From positions 1,047,170-1,111,169 of the forward strand of contig VXBA01002400.1 in assembly GCA_013399895.1 (NCBI GenBank): 64,000 bases of DNA, written 5' to 3'. Below, piece after piece: positions 27,113 to 40,596 of the stretch. Within the stretch, counting starts at the first letter, position 1. Each line of letters begins with the position of its first letter. A model generated the notes under the pieces. That model was not told the DNA's origin, ran no database searches, and worked only from the letters and a program-made list of their open reading frames with translations. The DNA comes from Serilophus lunatus. Its lineage: Eukaryota; Chordata; Aves; Passeriformes; Eurylaimidae. Both the position numbers and the translations under genes were made by a program.

Positions 27113-30100
27113 AGGATAATGTAACCATAACAAAATGATGTCTACATCTGCTTTTTCTGGTGTATTGCTGTCTTTTCATGGCAAAGTATTTATTTCAGAT
27201 CCTTTCCGCAGCCACTAGTATGTGCTAAAGAGTGACACTGATAAAGCACAGGCTGTACACTCTCCACATTTGTCAGATATACTTCCTTGTGCCTACTTGA
27301 CTTAAGTGTTCTGCTGTTCCTTTGCTTCTTTGAAAGGTTTTCTTGAAGGTCTTTTGATTTTTAGGTGTTGCAATTTGAAGCAAGCCTGCTCCTTGAGCTT
27401 CATGTGCAAAGGTTAGAAAGCAGCTGCCTAATTACACAGGGAAAAAGGTAGAGAAACAGGAAAGAAAAAGCTATTAACAAAATAATTTTTTGGCCCTGGA
27501 AGTAAATTTAATCAAAATACAAATGCGAAACTGCTTCCACTGAGGAACAAAGTTAATAATACCTGAAATTGTTCTACATGTTCAGGCTGTAATAACAGCT
27601 TTGTGAAATGACTAAAATTTTTCAAATATTTAGATTTAAAATTTCTACACCTTTTCTATATCTATTGAAAATTTGAGACACCTGAATTCCTTCATTAATT
27701 TGTTTTTATGTTCCTGTAGCTTCAGAGAGAGAAACGGTAAATCTGCAGTAAAATAATGAACAATTGAGCTCTGCTTAACGAGATTGCAGATTCAATTCTT
27801 CTGTAAACTTTTCTCATGGACCATCCAACACCATCCATGTAGCTTGTCTGAGGGCACTGCAATCACCTGGGTGTCAGATATCCAGGATGGGATGCCCACA
27901 GTTTGGATAGGCAAACAGTGTAAGGTGGTGAGTTACAGCAAACCTTGCAGGTCATTGATCCAGGTTGGCAGTGCCAACCCGGAACAACAGGCATGTTCTA
28001 AAATGTGCCCTTGACTTTGTGTGTAATGGGCCAGCTACCCACTAAGTCTTGCTTTGCTCAAGACCCAGCAATATAATCATGGTGACAGCCCTAACTGGGC
28101 GGTGAGACATCCCATATACAGGTTCTGTCAGGCGAGTTTCTTCCATTTGGATTTAGTTCCATGACAGCAAGAGAGCATCTCTAGGATAACTAGGATATAT
28201 GCCATCTTTAGCTTTCATCCAACAGCCTCTTTACCATTCCACAATTAAGAATCAGCTGATCTGTGAGCTGGACTGAACTGATCTAACAGCTGGGGAAAGA
28301 AATGGGCACTTTGTTTCACTAGCAAATTGAGCACATATTATGTGATTTATTTTCTATCAAAATGATATAGAATTATTTTACCTGAAATTATTATATTATT
28401 TCAAAACAGTACTGGACTTTAATTACAAAATAAGCAGCTGATAATAAAATTGAAGTATGTCTGTGCAAATATTTGTCTTCAAATACATATGACATTCCCG
28501 AGGTTTTTAACTACCTTTCAAATTAAAGGAAATTTTTCTTACTTTTAAATTAAGGTTTTCTAAAGAAGGGGTAGAGATACGTTGACATGTGGAATTTTGA
28601 GGGTACTGGCTGTCAGTGAGATCAGTTTCCTATCCCAAAGAGAAGGAGGGGAAAAAGAAAAGATGATGACTTTGATTTAGTAGGTGGGTGCTCTTGTGGA
28701 GACTTGTATGAGCCATTATGTGCCTGCTCAACAGGAAAGCCTTTTCAGGCTGCCCTGTTCAGGGCAGGAAAAAGCTGTAGGAGATGAAGATCTGTACTTA
28801 TCATCACATGTCTATGCCTGTTTGACTGACAAAAGGCTAGGTACTATTCTTATTTATAAGGGCATAAACATGGAATGACTGCACTAAAACTAGAGACATT
28901 CCTTCTGATTTACAGCTGAAAAGCAAAGGAGAACGTTTTACCACCAAAACCTGAAACTGATTTTTGTTAGTCAAATATACAGCCTTCAAATCTGAGGACA
29001 GTTAATATTTTTCTTTTAACTTTATCTTGGTTCCAGTCCATTTCCTACTTTACTCAGAGTAAGTGGTTAACTTAGTATGTCAGGTCAGATTTACAAGCAT
29101 GATCAAGTTTCTTTTTGTCCCTGAGTGAAAATATCACCAAGCTACCCACTAGAGGAAATGCAATGTATTAAAACATCCAACATGTATGATGTTCTGGTAA
29201 AAAAAAAGGTATGCAATAAGACAGTCACTGTATTGCAGTTGAAACAATATGTATTTAATTGATGATTTTCTGATTGAAATCAGGGTAACACCTCAAGCTG
29301 ACTGCTTCACTTTCCTGTAGTCTCACTCCCACTCATTAAGGATTGACATGGGCTGTCCATGGGTGGACTCTGAAAGTAACTTGGCCACAGAGAAGTACAT
29401 GCTTTAAGGCAGTTGCTATCAACAGATGAAAAGTGGAATGTGCCTGATGTAAAAGGCCTGCCAAAAGCTACTGGTGGAAACAAAGGCTTCATACTGAGTC
29501 AGAGAAAAGCAAAAGAAACAAAACTAGAAGTGGTATGACATGGACTAGGTACTGAGAATTTTGAGATGGCTCCTATGTGACAGAGATGATAATATACAAA
29601 ATTTAGGATGTTTTAAGAGTCAAATGGAACAAGCATACAGACAGTATGAAAATGTTTATCCTACAATCATGCACCATCTAATTCAGCTCTTTATTTAGTT
29701 TTAACTGTGTGAGCTTTAGAGAGTATCTCACAGTGAGAAAGACTATAAAATTAAGAAAGGAGTTTACTTTATGAATGTTTAGAGTGTTAACATTCAATTA
29801 ATTTTAACTGTGATAATTGAGTTCTTTTACATATAAATGTGTCTATTAGGAACTGTTTTTGTATGACCAAAATATGTTCACACGTAAAAAGGAAGCCAAA
29901 AAAAAACTAATTGAAGAAAAAAAACCAAACTGATAGCAAAATAGGGATTAATGAGGGATAGAGAACATTATCAAAANATTTACAGACTTGTAGAATTTTG
30001 GACTTGAGGAGGTTTTAAAAAGAAAGCTTTGACTCCAGAGACAAAAAAATAATGTATTATTAAACCTTTATATTCTGGTACCATCTAGAGGCCAAATGGC

Positions 30101-33100
30101 ACAGTATCCCATTTTGCTAGGAGCTATATATAAACATACAAAATTATAGATATTCCCTCTTCAACCCAAGGAATGGATATGGCAAAGTCACAGCTACTGA
30201 ATGTTTATGTTATTTCTTCTCTGTGCAATATTTTTTCTCTGTCTCTATTCTTCACATATTATCTGGATCATCTGTGTGCAATCCTGGATGCACCATTCTT
30301 CCTGTCTGCCAGCAGCTGTGTCATGTACATAAATCACAAGTACAGAAGGCAGAATGTGCCTCTGGAGCAAGAACTTCAACAGCTGCACCCACCAAAATGT
30401 TATAATGACAAAAAATACAGCCAGAGCCAGGAACAAATTGTTACTACCATCATGATGCCTTGGGATCACAGTTTTCTTTATTAGATGTCCAAATCAGTCT
30501 TTTGTTAATATTTGTGGTGGAATATGGAAAATATATAACTGCAAATCCTCCTACTTTTCAGTTGCAGATGTTTGTGACTGATATCTAAGGAAATACGTGT
30601 ATGTTTTCTGCTACTGTTATTTTCATGCTGAATTCTTGTGAACGAGACAGTGAAAGAATTTTTAAGCTGCTGCTCCAAGAAAGAAGCATTAAACTGCAAA
30701 TTTTCATGCAAGTCAGGGCCACTGAAGTGACCTGTGAATACACCAGCCCAAAGGCTGCAAGGCATCGAGACAGGATTACTCGAATCTTTGCCTGAGCAAA
30801 GAGAATTAAGCAGCCAAGGTAAATAAATGGAATTCTATGGGATAGAGATGCACTAATGAAACTGTGCTGCTTCCAGCCACCTGAGGACATCCCTGGTCTA
30901 CTGGCTAAGGGGACCACCCATTCTTTAAACAGGACTGTTTATTATTTGCAACTGGGTAACAGGTCAGTGACCACACTCAGTGATTTCTAAAATGGCTTCT
31001 CACTGCTTTCAATTGGTTTTGGATTAAGCTTTCTGATTGTAAGATTCACTTTATGTTTGGGCTTTGGGACTTTGAATTTTCTATTAAATTTTGCTTTACT
31101 AGTAAACTTCAAGGAGTGAAATATAAAATACAAAATTGATGACATGTTTCAGCAAGGTGTTGCATAGGTTTTCTGCAACATGCACAGCGCTCTTACAGAT
31201 AATGTAAATAGTCTAATTTATTTTCCACATATTTGACACATGATCTTTAAAAAGTTATCCTGCATATATTACCTATATAAGCATAAATTAAGGTAATACA
31301 AATTAGATAACCTTGTGTACCTGAAACCCTAATACTGCACTGGAATTAACTGAAAGAGATGGGCTTATTTTATGATCTTTTGCCCTTTACCGTTCAATTT
31401 TGGTTTTGCTTCTTATTAGGAGATAGGTATAAAGAATGTACTTCACTAGACTATATTTAGACCTAACTGAAAGAAATATTCCACTTCCAAAAAGCGAATG
31501 ACAATATTCCTTCTAACTTCAGCAGGAGTAACATCAGGACATTTTGACGTTACTTGCTTCTGTAGAAGGAAATATCTATAGAGTTTGTCACCTTTTTTTT
31601 TGGTTTTGTTTTTTTATTTTATTGTTTTGTTTGTCTCTAAGGGTACTTTAAAATGTATAGTTATATTTTAATAGTCGAAGTAATCAAAAATGATCCTAGG
31701 TTTACATGGGACAATATGCACTCTTTTAATAGTAGAATATTTGGATGCCTGTTTTAGAAATCAGGAAAAAGAGAGGCTTCATTTTTTTTAATATATTTGT
31801 CAGTGCTTATATTGGGACACCATTCTTCCTTCCTACAAAAGTACATCAGGATGTTTAAACACTGCCGGATCTGGTGCAACAGTGTCACTGCCCTGATCTC
31901 CCTGCTCTGTGCTATAGGGCCAGTGTCACTGTAATAGTCCCCAAATATCAGTATATAAATTTAGATGGCATCTAGAACCTTTTAGGCCTCTCAACAGCTT
32001 CACTCCATCATTTTAAAAGCATGATCAGTGTTTCTTTATTATTTTTAATGATGAAAGATTTATACCCTTTACAAATCTCAGAAATTTCCCTGGAGAGCTG
32101 ATAAAATTAGAACATTTTCGTCTGGAGAGTTCTGTGTGCTTTGGGCCAAACTTTGCATATGTGAAAGGTAAAAGACAAAGGTCTGCTTTAACCTTTCCAT
32201 GCTTCACAAACTAATCCCAAAAGCTGAACTGCAGAGGCATCACAGGTGTCATAACTTTAATAGGGGGACACTGGAGAGGGAAATGATTGATAATTGATTC
32301 CTGACTGGAATTTGATTAAGTACAGTTAAAATAAAAGAGAAATCAGCCCACAACACATTGTTTTTAATTGCAGCACATATGAAACAAGTAAGTGGGCAGG
32401 GCAGGGGGCAGGTAAGGAGAAGCACTAGAACACGCCTAACTGCAAGGCAAACCTTTTGGGGGGGACTCATTAGGCATTATAGGGTGGGCTCCATGATAGC
32501 TTTTGGAATTCTCTATTCTGCTTTTTCATCTCCCCAATTCTTTTTTATTTTACTTGTTTGTGTATATGACCTGCAAAGTATGCTTTTGTTTCTTTTTAAC
32601 TAGATATTGTATTGTGATCTGGAGAAAGAGATACAGGTTAAGTATGCATTTAACAACAGTTGATCAGAGATAATAATTTAGAAGGAGCAGAAATTCTATA
32701 ATATATTTTTGTAACAGTGATATTTCTGATGAATTGTCACACAGAGGTAACTGGTTATCATCCTTGATTATATTCAGCTCAACATAATCATATTTTTAAG
32801 CTTATGTAGACAAAATTAGATACAATTTTTAACTGTTAGGGCTAAACCATCAATCTGTGGTTTTATTCTCACCTTACTCAAGGATTATTTAGGGGAAAAG
32901 AAAAAAAAAATAAAGAGGAAGTTCAGCTAACTCTTTGCCTGCTTTCCAAGTAAATAAAGCTTGAGAAAGCAATCACTGCATGAGTATACATTTGTATGTA
33001 CCTATGAACATACATAGAGCTCTTCTCCTTACAGCATCTCTCACACCAATGTAAAAGAAATTTGAGAGTGGTAAATGTAAAAAATATAGCAATTTTTAAA

Positions 33101-36100
33101 AAGATCCAGAAAATATAAGCAAATGCAGAAAGGTAAGGAGATATCTGCCTACCCTCAGCGAAAGAAAGCTTCAGTTCCAGGTTTACTTTCTTATGGGAAA
33201 GAACCCACAAGAGCACAACCTTAAAGCTGTAGAAAACATATTTTGGTCCTCCTGGAATTATTTGCTTTTTCATGAAGTAGCATAGTCTAATGAGAAAGGA
33301 TAATTTTCTCTCCAGTTATAATGCTACTGAATTTAATATTTCTCTCCTTTCCTACAATTACATTGTATAAGTTCAACAAATTTAAATTCTAGCATCTGTT
33401 TACAGTACTTAAAGAGCATTAATAAGCATTACAGAAAAAGAAATATATGTTTCTAGATCTCTCAGATGTTGAGAAATCATTTGAGAACATCTAGTAACAG
33501 TCTGTCTAAACACATATTTCTTAGTCAGCAACACTATTACAACAATGATGTCTGAAGCAGCATCCTTTTAACTGAAAATAAAAGAACTAGAAAAAACAGA
33601 TCAGGGTAAGGTGATTGACATAATTTCAGTTCTGCCAATGTACTTGATGGGACAGAAAGAGTGATGATGTTGATGCTGACTGGAATATTTGATTCTTCAG
33701 TCTGTTTCATCAAAGACATTACAATTTTGCTTTGCTATTACAGCTCAGTGTTTTTTATCTGATACAATTCCTTCCTCTAAAATTGGTAACAGATACTGAG
33801 CATCCCATTGCTAATGTTGCTACAACAGACATAGCATTTGTTCTCCCTTTTGACTTTCAAACTTATGTATCTGCAGGAAATAAATTTCAGTATGCACTGT
33901 CATAAAAAGCCAATGATTGTAATTATTTTGGATGCAAATATATTTTCAATGTTTCTCAGGCTTAGTATTTTCGTATTGTCAAAATGGATTTATTTATGTG
34001 AAATTGCTGCCTGTTCATTTTGCATTAAAGTCTTATATTTTTGAATGCCCATGCTTTTCGTATAAAATTAAAAAATAAATAGTTCTTAAATGATGTTATT
34101 GGAGTTCAATATAAACTGTTCAATTTCTGAGAATGGTCTTAAAACCCGGTCCCAGTCCAGGGGTTGCATTTGCAGGTCAGATATACAGATTATGAAATCA
34201 GCAGTTTCATTTACTCCATTCCAGCTTCAAAGAATAATTTGAGCTGAATTACATGATTCATGAATTTTTAAAGAATAGAGGTAGTTTCTCATAGACAGAA
34301 GTTCAGAGTGACTTGCTTTAGAGAAATAAATATTTCTGGGGCTCATATTCAGGCAGATTTTTAACTCAGGGTGACTGCTGCTGATCACAGCCATCCAGGC
34401 TGTCACAGATGTTGTGTTAAGAAAGCTATTGACCATCAGTGGGTAGTAAAATTTTTCTGCTCTCACTTTATTGCTGCTTCCATTAATCCATCCTCTCAGG
34501 TCCTATATTTGTGTAACTGGTTCTGTCCCCTACGGCCTGGAGTCATTAACCCATCCCTTAGTAGTGAACTATATAATGCTTTCTTAATTAACCCTGTGGA
34601 TCTTGTTGCCCCAAATAACATTTAAATGGGAGCTTGTAGCTGTAATATCTTGATATAGATTTCCACTGGAATTGCTTGAATAGAATACATAATTTCAGGG
34701 AGAAATCCTAAAAACCCACAAGACACTTTTGAGATAATTACAACATAGCTTGTCATTTCAAAACGGAAGGCCTGGATTTATTGTGAAGATAGCATTCCTC
34801 TTTTGAATGCCATCCTTATACAGCTGCAAGTCACTTGAGTTTCTGCTAATCCAAATACACTGAAAAGAGTAAGAGCACGTTTATCAAAATATTATCACAT
34901 ATATTACATATCCTAAAATATCACTTTGCAAAAACCTAATACTAGCTACTCAACTCACAATTCTATCCCAACAAGCATCCTTAATTGGCCAGTACTTATT
35001 GCTTCTTGAATTAGAAATTAATTTATGGGATATTTTGGTACCATGCCTTTTGAATCATCTGTCTCCAACACACCTTTCTGCACATATCTTCAGATTCAAG
35101 TTATTTGGTCATAGAATGAAGCACTCTAATGATGTACATTTCAAGTGTGTTTGGCATGAATCTATCAGTGTGATTTTTTTTTATATGTGTGTTCTACTTT
35201 AATTTCCATAAGAACATGATTAGTCTACTGCTTTGGATCAATTATTGTTTGGGATTTTTTTTACATTATGACATTTTTCTTTGTCCTGCAGCTATCTTCA
35301 GGCTGAAGCTTGGTGGGGATCCATTCCTGGGCAATTTCTTTTCTAAATTGAAGTCTAGACCATAAAACAGAAGAAATAATGAACCACTTTGTACAGACCA
35401 GATTTTAATACCTATAGACAACAAAGAAGATATCCTAACCATTTTCTTTGTAATTTTCTTTGAATTTTTTTGCCCCCAAAGTAGCCCAGCTTCAATGAAT
35501 CATCTCAGGCTTTGCATTTACTGAGAACTGCCAAGTGGAGTGTTTGCAGTAATGGAAGCAAATAATGGAAACCATCCCACTAAGAGACAAAATGCCACAG
35601 AAGTACAAACAGTAAGGCTGTATATGCAGGGTAATGAGGCATAGGAGGAAAAACTTTTGTTTGAACTATAAATAAGTGAGGCTAATTTAGCCAAGGAGAG
35701 CAGAAATTCAAGAGATAATTGGTCAGGTATTCCTATTTTGGGTCTCAGGCACACAGCTGGCCACAATCTATATAATCCTATCTGAAGGGATAGTTAAATT
35801 TATCTAAATGCCATTAATTTCTCTGGAATAGTGGTTCCCCAAGAATGTTTTTTCACGGTTTTTTTCCACTGCACAACGATTGTTCTACATCGTGCACAAG
35901 TTGCTACATTATCAGTAACTTTAAACTCTTAAATTAGTGTCTGTTCTGTAAAGCCTCCCAAGAGTCAAACCACACAAATGCTCAGTGGTGAAGTTGGTTT
36001 ACTGAGAAAGTATATGGGCTACTGTTGCTATTTGTAAAGGAAATGGGAGCAGATCGTTGAAGCTTTTTAAAGAATGAAAACTGACTAGAATGTAAGGTTA

Positions 36101-39063
36101 ATAGATTGATATTCTTCTTAAATATAAAACACAGATGACTTTTAAAAAAGTACAAATTTAGACGTTAGCATGAAAAATTAATTTTCTTCCCATTTTATAA
36201 AAGGATTATTACGTGCTCTTTTATTTACAGGTGGATTATGGTTGTATATGTTGATGGATATGTTGATGAGCTTTAGATGAAAAATCATTAATTTCAAAAT
36301 ACTCAGATGATTATCCTGGACTGGGCAAGCCATCTTTTTTGTGAATAAATTTTGGATTGTAATTATGGAGAAATTTGCACTTATTAATTGTTCAATATGC
36401 CTCATTATTTTTATTTGAGAAAATCTGCTAATGAGAAATATAAACCAAATGTTTGTTATTACTGTCTTTTTAATAAATGAGATATTGAACAAAATTTTTG
36501 GCTTTTATTTATTGGAATTCATCCCTTATGAAGGTTTTCCTTATAGAAAGCAGAGTTTTGTTTATTCTGTTTTTGACAAGCCACACTTGTATCTTTCAGA
36601 AATAAGGGAATTACTCCTTTCTTAAGGAGAAAAAACAGAGGAACTTTGATATCTTTACCAGAGTATAGAGCAGATGACCATAATGATTTATTTAGAGGAC
36701 CAGAAATAAAATGGAATGCAATCTTTTACTTCTTAGAGAAGTGCCCCTTAAAACTCACTGAAATTTTTAGCTAAACTGTAATTGAGTTTTCTGATTGCTC
36801 ATCTCAGTAAATAAACAATGTGTCCCTTCTGTGCCCTTTCTGTCACCTTTACCCTCCAGCTTTTCACAAAAATGCTGAAAGATTGAACACCTTGCCACTA
36901 CTCATTATCTGCCTTAGCTATTACATGCTTAAAAATAAAGTTATTATCATTCACATATTTCCCCCATTAAAATGGCAAGTGGTGAGGATCAAGGCAGCAG
37001 CAGGCAACTCCCCTCTTTGTGTGTGTCTACAATTTCTAAAACTGCAACGAATTCATATATTGAATACACATGATGAGCAAGAGATTAATGGTCTCACTGG
37101 ATGTTATGAGGCTCTGTAAAGCCTGAATTTCGTTTTTATTAGTCCTAGATGTTATCAGGGAACCAAAGTCTTGCTGTACTACATTTCTCACTGTCCTTGA
37201 GAAAATGGATGGATAACTTATAACCATAATTATGCCCACTCACTGGTCTAATGAAGAGCATTAGAGAACGTGTAAACAATAGCTGTGCAGGGGAGAGTAT
37301 GCATAATTGGCAGCTATTAATCTAATAGTGAGAGATGGGGACTGGTGAGAATGATTAACATAGGCCACACAGAACGATCATTTGTGATAAGGATGACTGA
37401 GAAGACATTGACATTATTTAGCCTTCCCCACTGGCAAGGAGAGCATGAATAGGAGGAAAATTAAATGCAGACTGGATCAGCAGGTGTAGTGCAGCAGGCT
37501 TTCAGCAGCCACATTTTTCCTTCTCTGTAGAAGAATTGCCCAAGTTTTCTTGTCCATGATATTCGCACCATAAAAAGTGCTGAATGGTGATGTAGAAGAG
37601 CAAATATTTTCCCCTTTCTCATACAGAGCTTTTTTGTCCAAATTGTAATTTTCTGGGACAGGCAAGTGCGTTATGACTTATGGAAGGAACACATTTAGAT
37701 TCTTGTTTGCATCTTCTGTCCTCTGAGTGATCCTCTCCTTGTGGCAGGCAAAATATGACTGCAGCATGATGAGGAGTGATTATTAAAACGAAAAAGAGAG
37801 AGGAAGTAGATAGTTAATGGAAAGAAAGAAAATAACAATTAACTGGAAGTGAGAACAGAAAAGGCTGAGTTTGTGAAAAAGTGAGAGAAGGATAGTAAAG
37901 GATGTCTGGGACAGTGATGACCTGATCTTTATAAAGTGTGGAATTAAAAAATCATATTTGAGATTTTTCAGCTGTGAGGATGAAGTTCTACAACAGCGGA
38001 GGAACTGGATAGAGGAGTAAGAAGAAGGGTGAGCAAATCTGTCAAAAAACTAGGATGTAGAAATAAGGGATTGCAGAGAGTGTATACAGACCAGGGAGAA
38101 AGTGAGATATCCTGGCTGCAACATTGAGAAAAACTCCCTGAAACAGATAAAAGAGACCTTGAGATTACAGCCAGCTGATTGCAACACAGCATTTAGAAAT
38201 ACTTGAGAAATAGGAGGCTAAAGAGTGAGAGTGGACAGAAGACACAGAGCTTGAAATGAGAGTGGGTGAATGGATATAAGACAAGGCTAAATAAGCAGAA
38301 TATGAATACACTGTAGGATACTTTCTTCGAACATCTGGAATGACAGCAAGACTTACAAGGATATTATTCTGCTGTCAGTAAGGAACCAGACAACAGTTTC
38401 TACACACACATCCTCTAATCCTCAGCACAGGTTTATCCTGTGTGCAAACATGGGCAACCCTAGGGAATAACGTGCAAGGTAGACATCTCATTAAAAATTG
38501 CCTCTTAAGGCTCATACACACGGCAATGTAAAATTGCAATGGGAAACTGAAACCTAGTATTCTCTCAATTGCACATTTTATTTTCTTTTTCTTAAACCAG
38601 GCAGGTGTTTTTATGCATATCTATACACAGCTGATATTGAGAAAGTATGCACACTGCTCAAATTAGATGAAGGGACATAAAGAGAATAAACTCTACCTGT
38701 CTGACTGTCTTGTGCAAAAGTTCTTAGTACTTCTCAATAGTTGCTGCACAGAGTGCAAGGTCTTTCCACTAAAAGAGATCCTCCAAACACAGGGTTGTTA
38801 CAATTAAATTCTAAATTTATTTTGTGTTGCTAGAGTCTTCCAAAGTATAAAAAAGAGAAAGTTCGAAGAAAATAGCAGAGGAGGAAGTTCTGGGAAAGCA
38901 TAATCCTAATCACCAAAACCTCAATCTCAATTTGTATTTCTCCAAAAGACCATCTCAGAATTGCACCCATGTGCATAAAAGAAAAATAAATGGAAATTAT
39001 GAGATGGCCCTGTACTTTCCCAATCATGTTCCTTCCTCTGCATCCAGAAAATGCAAAGAAAAT
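27113..39063. other. AT-rich non-coding DNA, no gene recognised
   Basis: About 12 kb holds no frame I can assign. The longest frames (103 codons at 30,173; 110 at 30,585 minus; 116 at 32,923 minus) have no recognisable domain. They partly overlap each other on opposite strands, as expected by chance. Small features are a 17-bp near-perfect palindrome GGTTGGCA-G-TGCCAACC at 27,963-27,979 and a single N at 29,977. The tract could belong to one large intron or a gene desert. Confidence 0.6.
27963..27979. promoter_or_regulatory. Palindrome with NFI-like half-sites
   Basis: Two 8-bp arms, GGTTGGCA and TGCCAACC, flank a single G. TTGGC and GCCAA are the half-sites bound by nuclear factor I. The spacing here is 3 bp instead of the canonical 5, so dimer binding is doubtful. 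There is no nearby promoter to assign it to. Confidence 0.2.
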
Positions 39064-39323
39064 TGTGGCGGTTTGAACCATTGTTTTTCACTAAGGGCGT
39101 GCCCAACAATGACAAAAACACTAAACAGAATTTTGACAGCAGGTAACAGTTTATTGTCTAGGGCTCAACCAGGAGAAGAAACAACTTATGAGAATCCCAG
39201 ACTTTACACAAAAACAACACTCGACAAAGTCATACAAAGGAGAAAGAAAAAAAAATATACAAACTGCTTCTCAAAAGCCAGGCAGGCTGGCTGAGAAAAG
39301 CAGGGGAATGAAAAGGGAAGCCA

Positions 39324-39354
<31 letters not shown>

Positions 39355-40575
39355 TGGTATCACTCCGGGTCTTGAAGTCTCTGCAAAAATACAAATGAAG
39401 TGAAAAGCACCCCCCACTCCAGGGAGCCACTCAGGGAAGCTTTTCACTTGCAATTATGCTGGCTTGGCTCTGCTGCTGCTGAAGGTGTGTGGATTCANAT
39501 CTTGCCGATGAAGGTGGGCGGAGTCAAGCCACAGGGTCTGGGAAGCCGGGAGGAGAGGGGCCGTGCTGCTCCCCAGCCCACAGGAAGCTGAAGAGCGTGA
39601 GGACTTCCATGGTCAACCTTTTAAAGCCCTCCGAATCTCGCGCAAATCTCACTGTCTTTTTCCTGGTTAAGCCATCTTCTGATTGGCCAGCGGTCCGGGC
39701 CCCACCTCTCTTCCCGGGGTCTTCCCTCCAGGCAAAATGACAGTTCCCACCAAAACCCGCGTGTTTGGAGCTTGGGGGTGCCATGTTTATTGGCCGTGTG
39801 CCACCCCGCGGCCCCCTTGGAGTGGCTACCACCCCTCTGCGCGGCCCCCACCAGCACGGTGCCAGTGTAAGGCCCCNCGCAAGGCCCCCGTCGCTGTCCC
39901 AGGAGGGACTCCTCAGGACCCCGCGGCCGCCCATGACTGTCTGGGGTAGCCGCTGCACCCACTGTGGATGCTGGGGGGCTCCCTGGGGCCGCCACCTCAG
40001 GCCGGGACTGTGGGACACCCTGCCGGGCTCTTTCATGGTGACGCGGGGCTGGCAGCACCCGCTGTCACCCATACCGGCGGGGCCCGGATCGGCCGCTGCC
40101 AGGGTGGGTGTAAGGTGCAGCGCCACTGTGCTGCGCCGGCTGTTGCCCACCACCGCGCTGGCCACACTGCTGCCGAAGCAGCCCGTGCTGGCCCCAGCGC
40201 CACCGGCGCGCCCTGCCCGCACCAGTGTCGNGCCCTGCCCGCACCAGTCTGGTCTCTCCCCTGGCGCCAATTCTCAGTCAGTGAGGATGGGGTTCCACAG
40301 CAGTCAACCGCAGCTGCCCTCCCAACCTGGGGAAACCGTAAGGAGATGGCCGGGTCGACCCCTGCCTCCCCTGGGAGAGAGATAAAGCAGCAACAGGGGC
40401 TGACTCGGTCCCCCCGCCAGCTCTGGAGGAGCGGAGAGGGGAGAACCCCATCCCGGCACATAGAGGGTGAGGCTGGGGAAGAAAGCTTCACAGATTTCCA
40501 GACCTTGGCTTTCTTTCTTAAGGGAAAAAAACATGGTTATACACAGAACAGAGAGCCAGTGAGCAGTTCCAAACA
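39064..40575 (-). mobile_element. Long GC-rich LTR of an endogenous retrovirus (copy 2), about 1.5 kb
   Basis: On the minus strand I place the start at TGTTTGGAAC (40,575), directly after a purine tract, and the end at AACCGCCACA (39,064). The first ~900 bp (40,575-39,680) are very GC- and CpG-rich. A TATA-like CTTTAAAAGG follows (plus strand 39,617-39,626), then an AATAAA signal (plus strand TTTATT, 39,150-39,155). From about 39,690 to 39,064 it matches the + strand copy at 21,338-21,929 in order, including the terminal GGTTCAAA block, so the CA end is supported by two copies. The TG end rests on the adjacent purine tract only. A (CT)13 run at 39,327-39,352 and three N bases (39,498; 39,877; 40,231) lie inside. 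The 145-250-codon frames here reflect GC richness, not coding. An alternative for the GC-rich part is a host CpG island, but no exon is seen. Confidence 0.68.
39327..39352. repeat. (CT)13 microsatellite inside the LTR
   Basis: Thirteen uninterrupted CT units occupy the place where the other LTR copy has a GAGGGAGGGAGAGAGA stretch (as read on its own strand). The array therefore probably grew from a purine-rich piece of the LTR itself. Confidence 0.95.
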
Positions 40576-40596
40576 CCCTTTCCCTCCCCCTCCCCC
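40576..40596 (-). other. Candidate polypurine tract next to the long LTR
   Basis: On the minus strand, 21 consecutive purines (G-rich with A interruptions, ending AAAGGG) run straight into the TGTTTGG that I take as the LTR start. This is the arrangement of plus-strand priming tract and 3' LTR in a provirus. If correct, the bases just above 40,597 are a residue of the proviral interior and copy 2 is a 3' LTR. G-rich tracts also occur a little upstream, so chance placement is possible. Confidence 0.45.

Noticed and set aside
30173..30484. 103-codon + strand frame with a hydrophobic N-terminal part
   Set aside because: No family resemblance, overlapping frames of similar size on the other strand, and no splice or promoter context. 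It fits chance in AT-rich DNA.
32923..33273. 116-codon minus-strand frame with aromatic and hydrophobic residues
   Set aside because: Hydrophobicity follows from T-rich DNA; no membrane-protein family pattern is seen.
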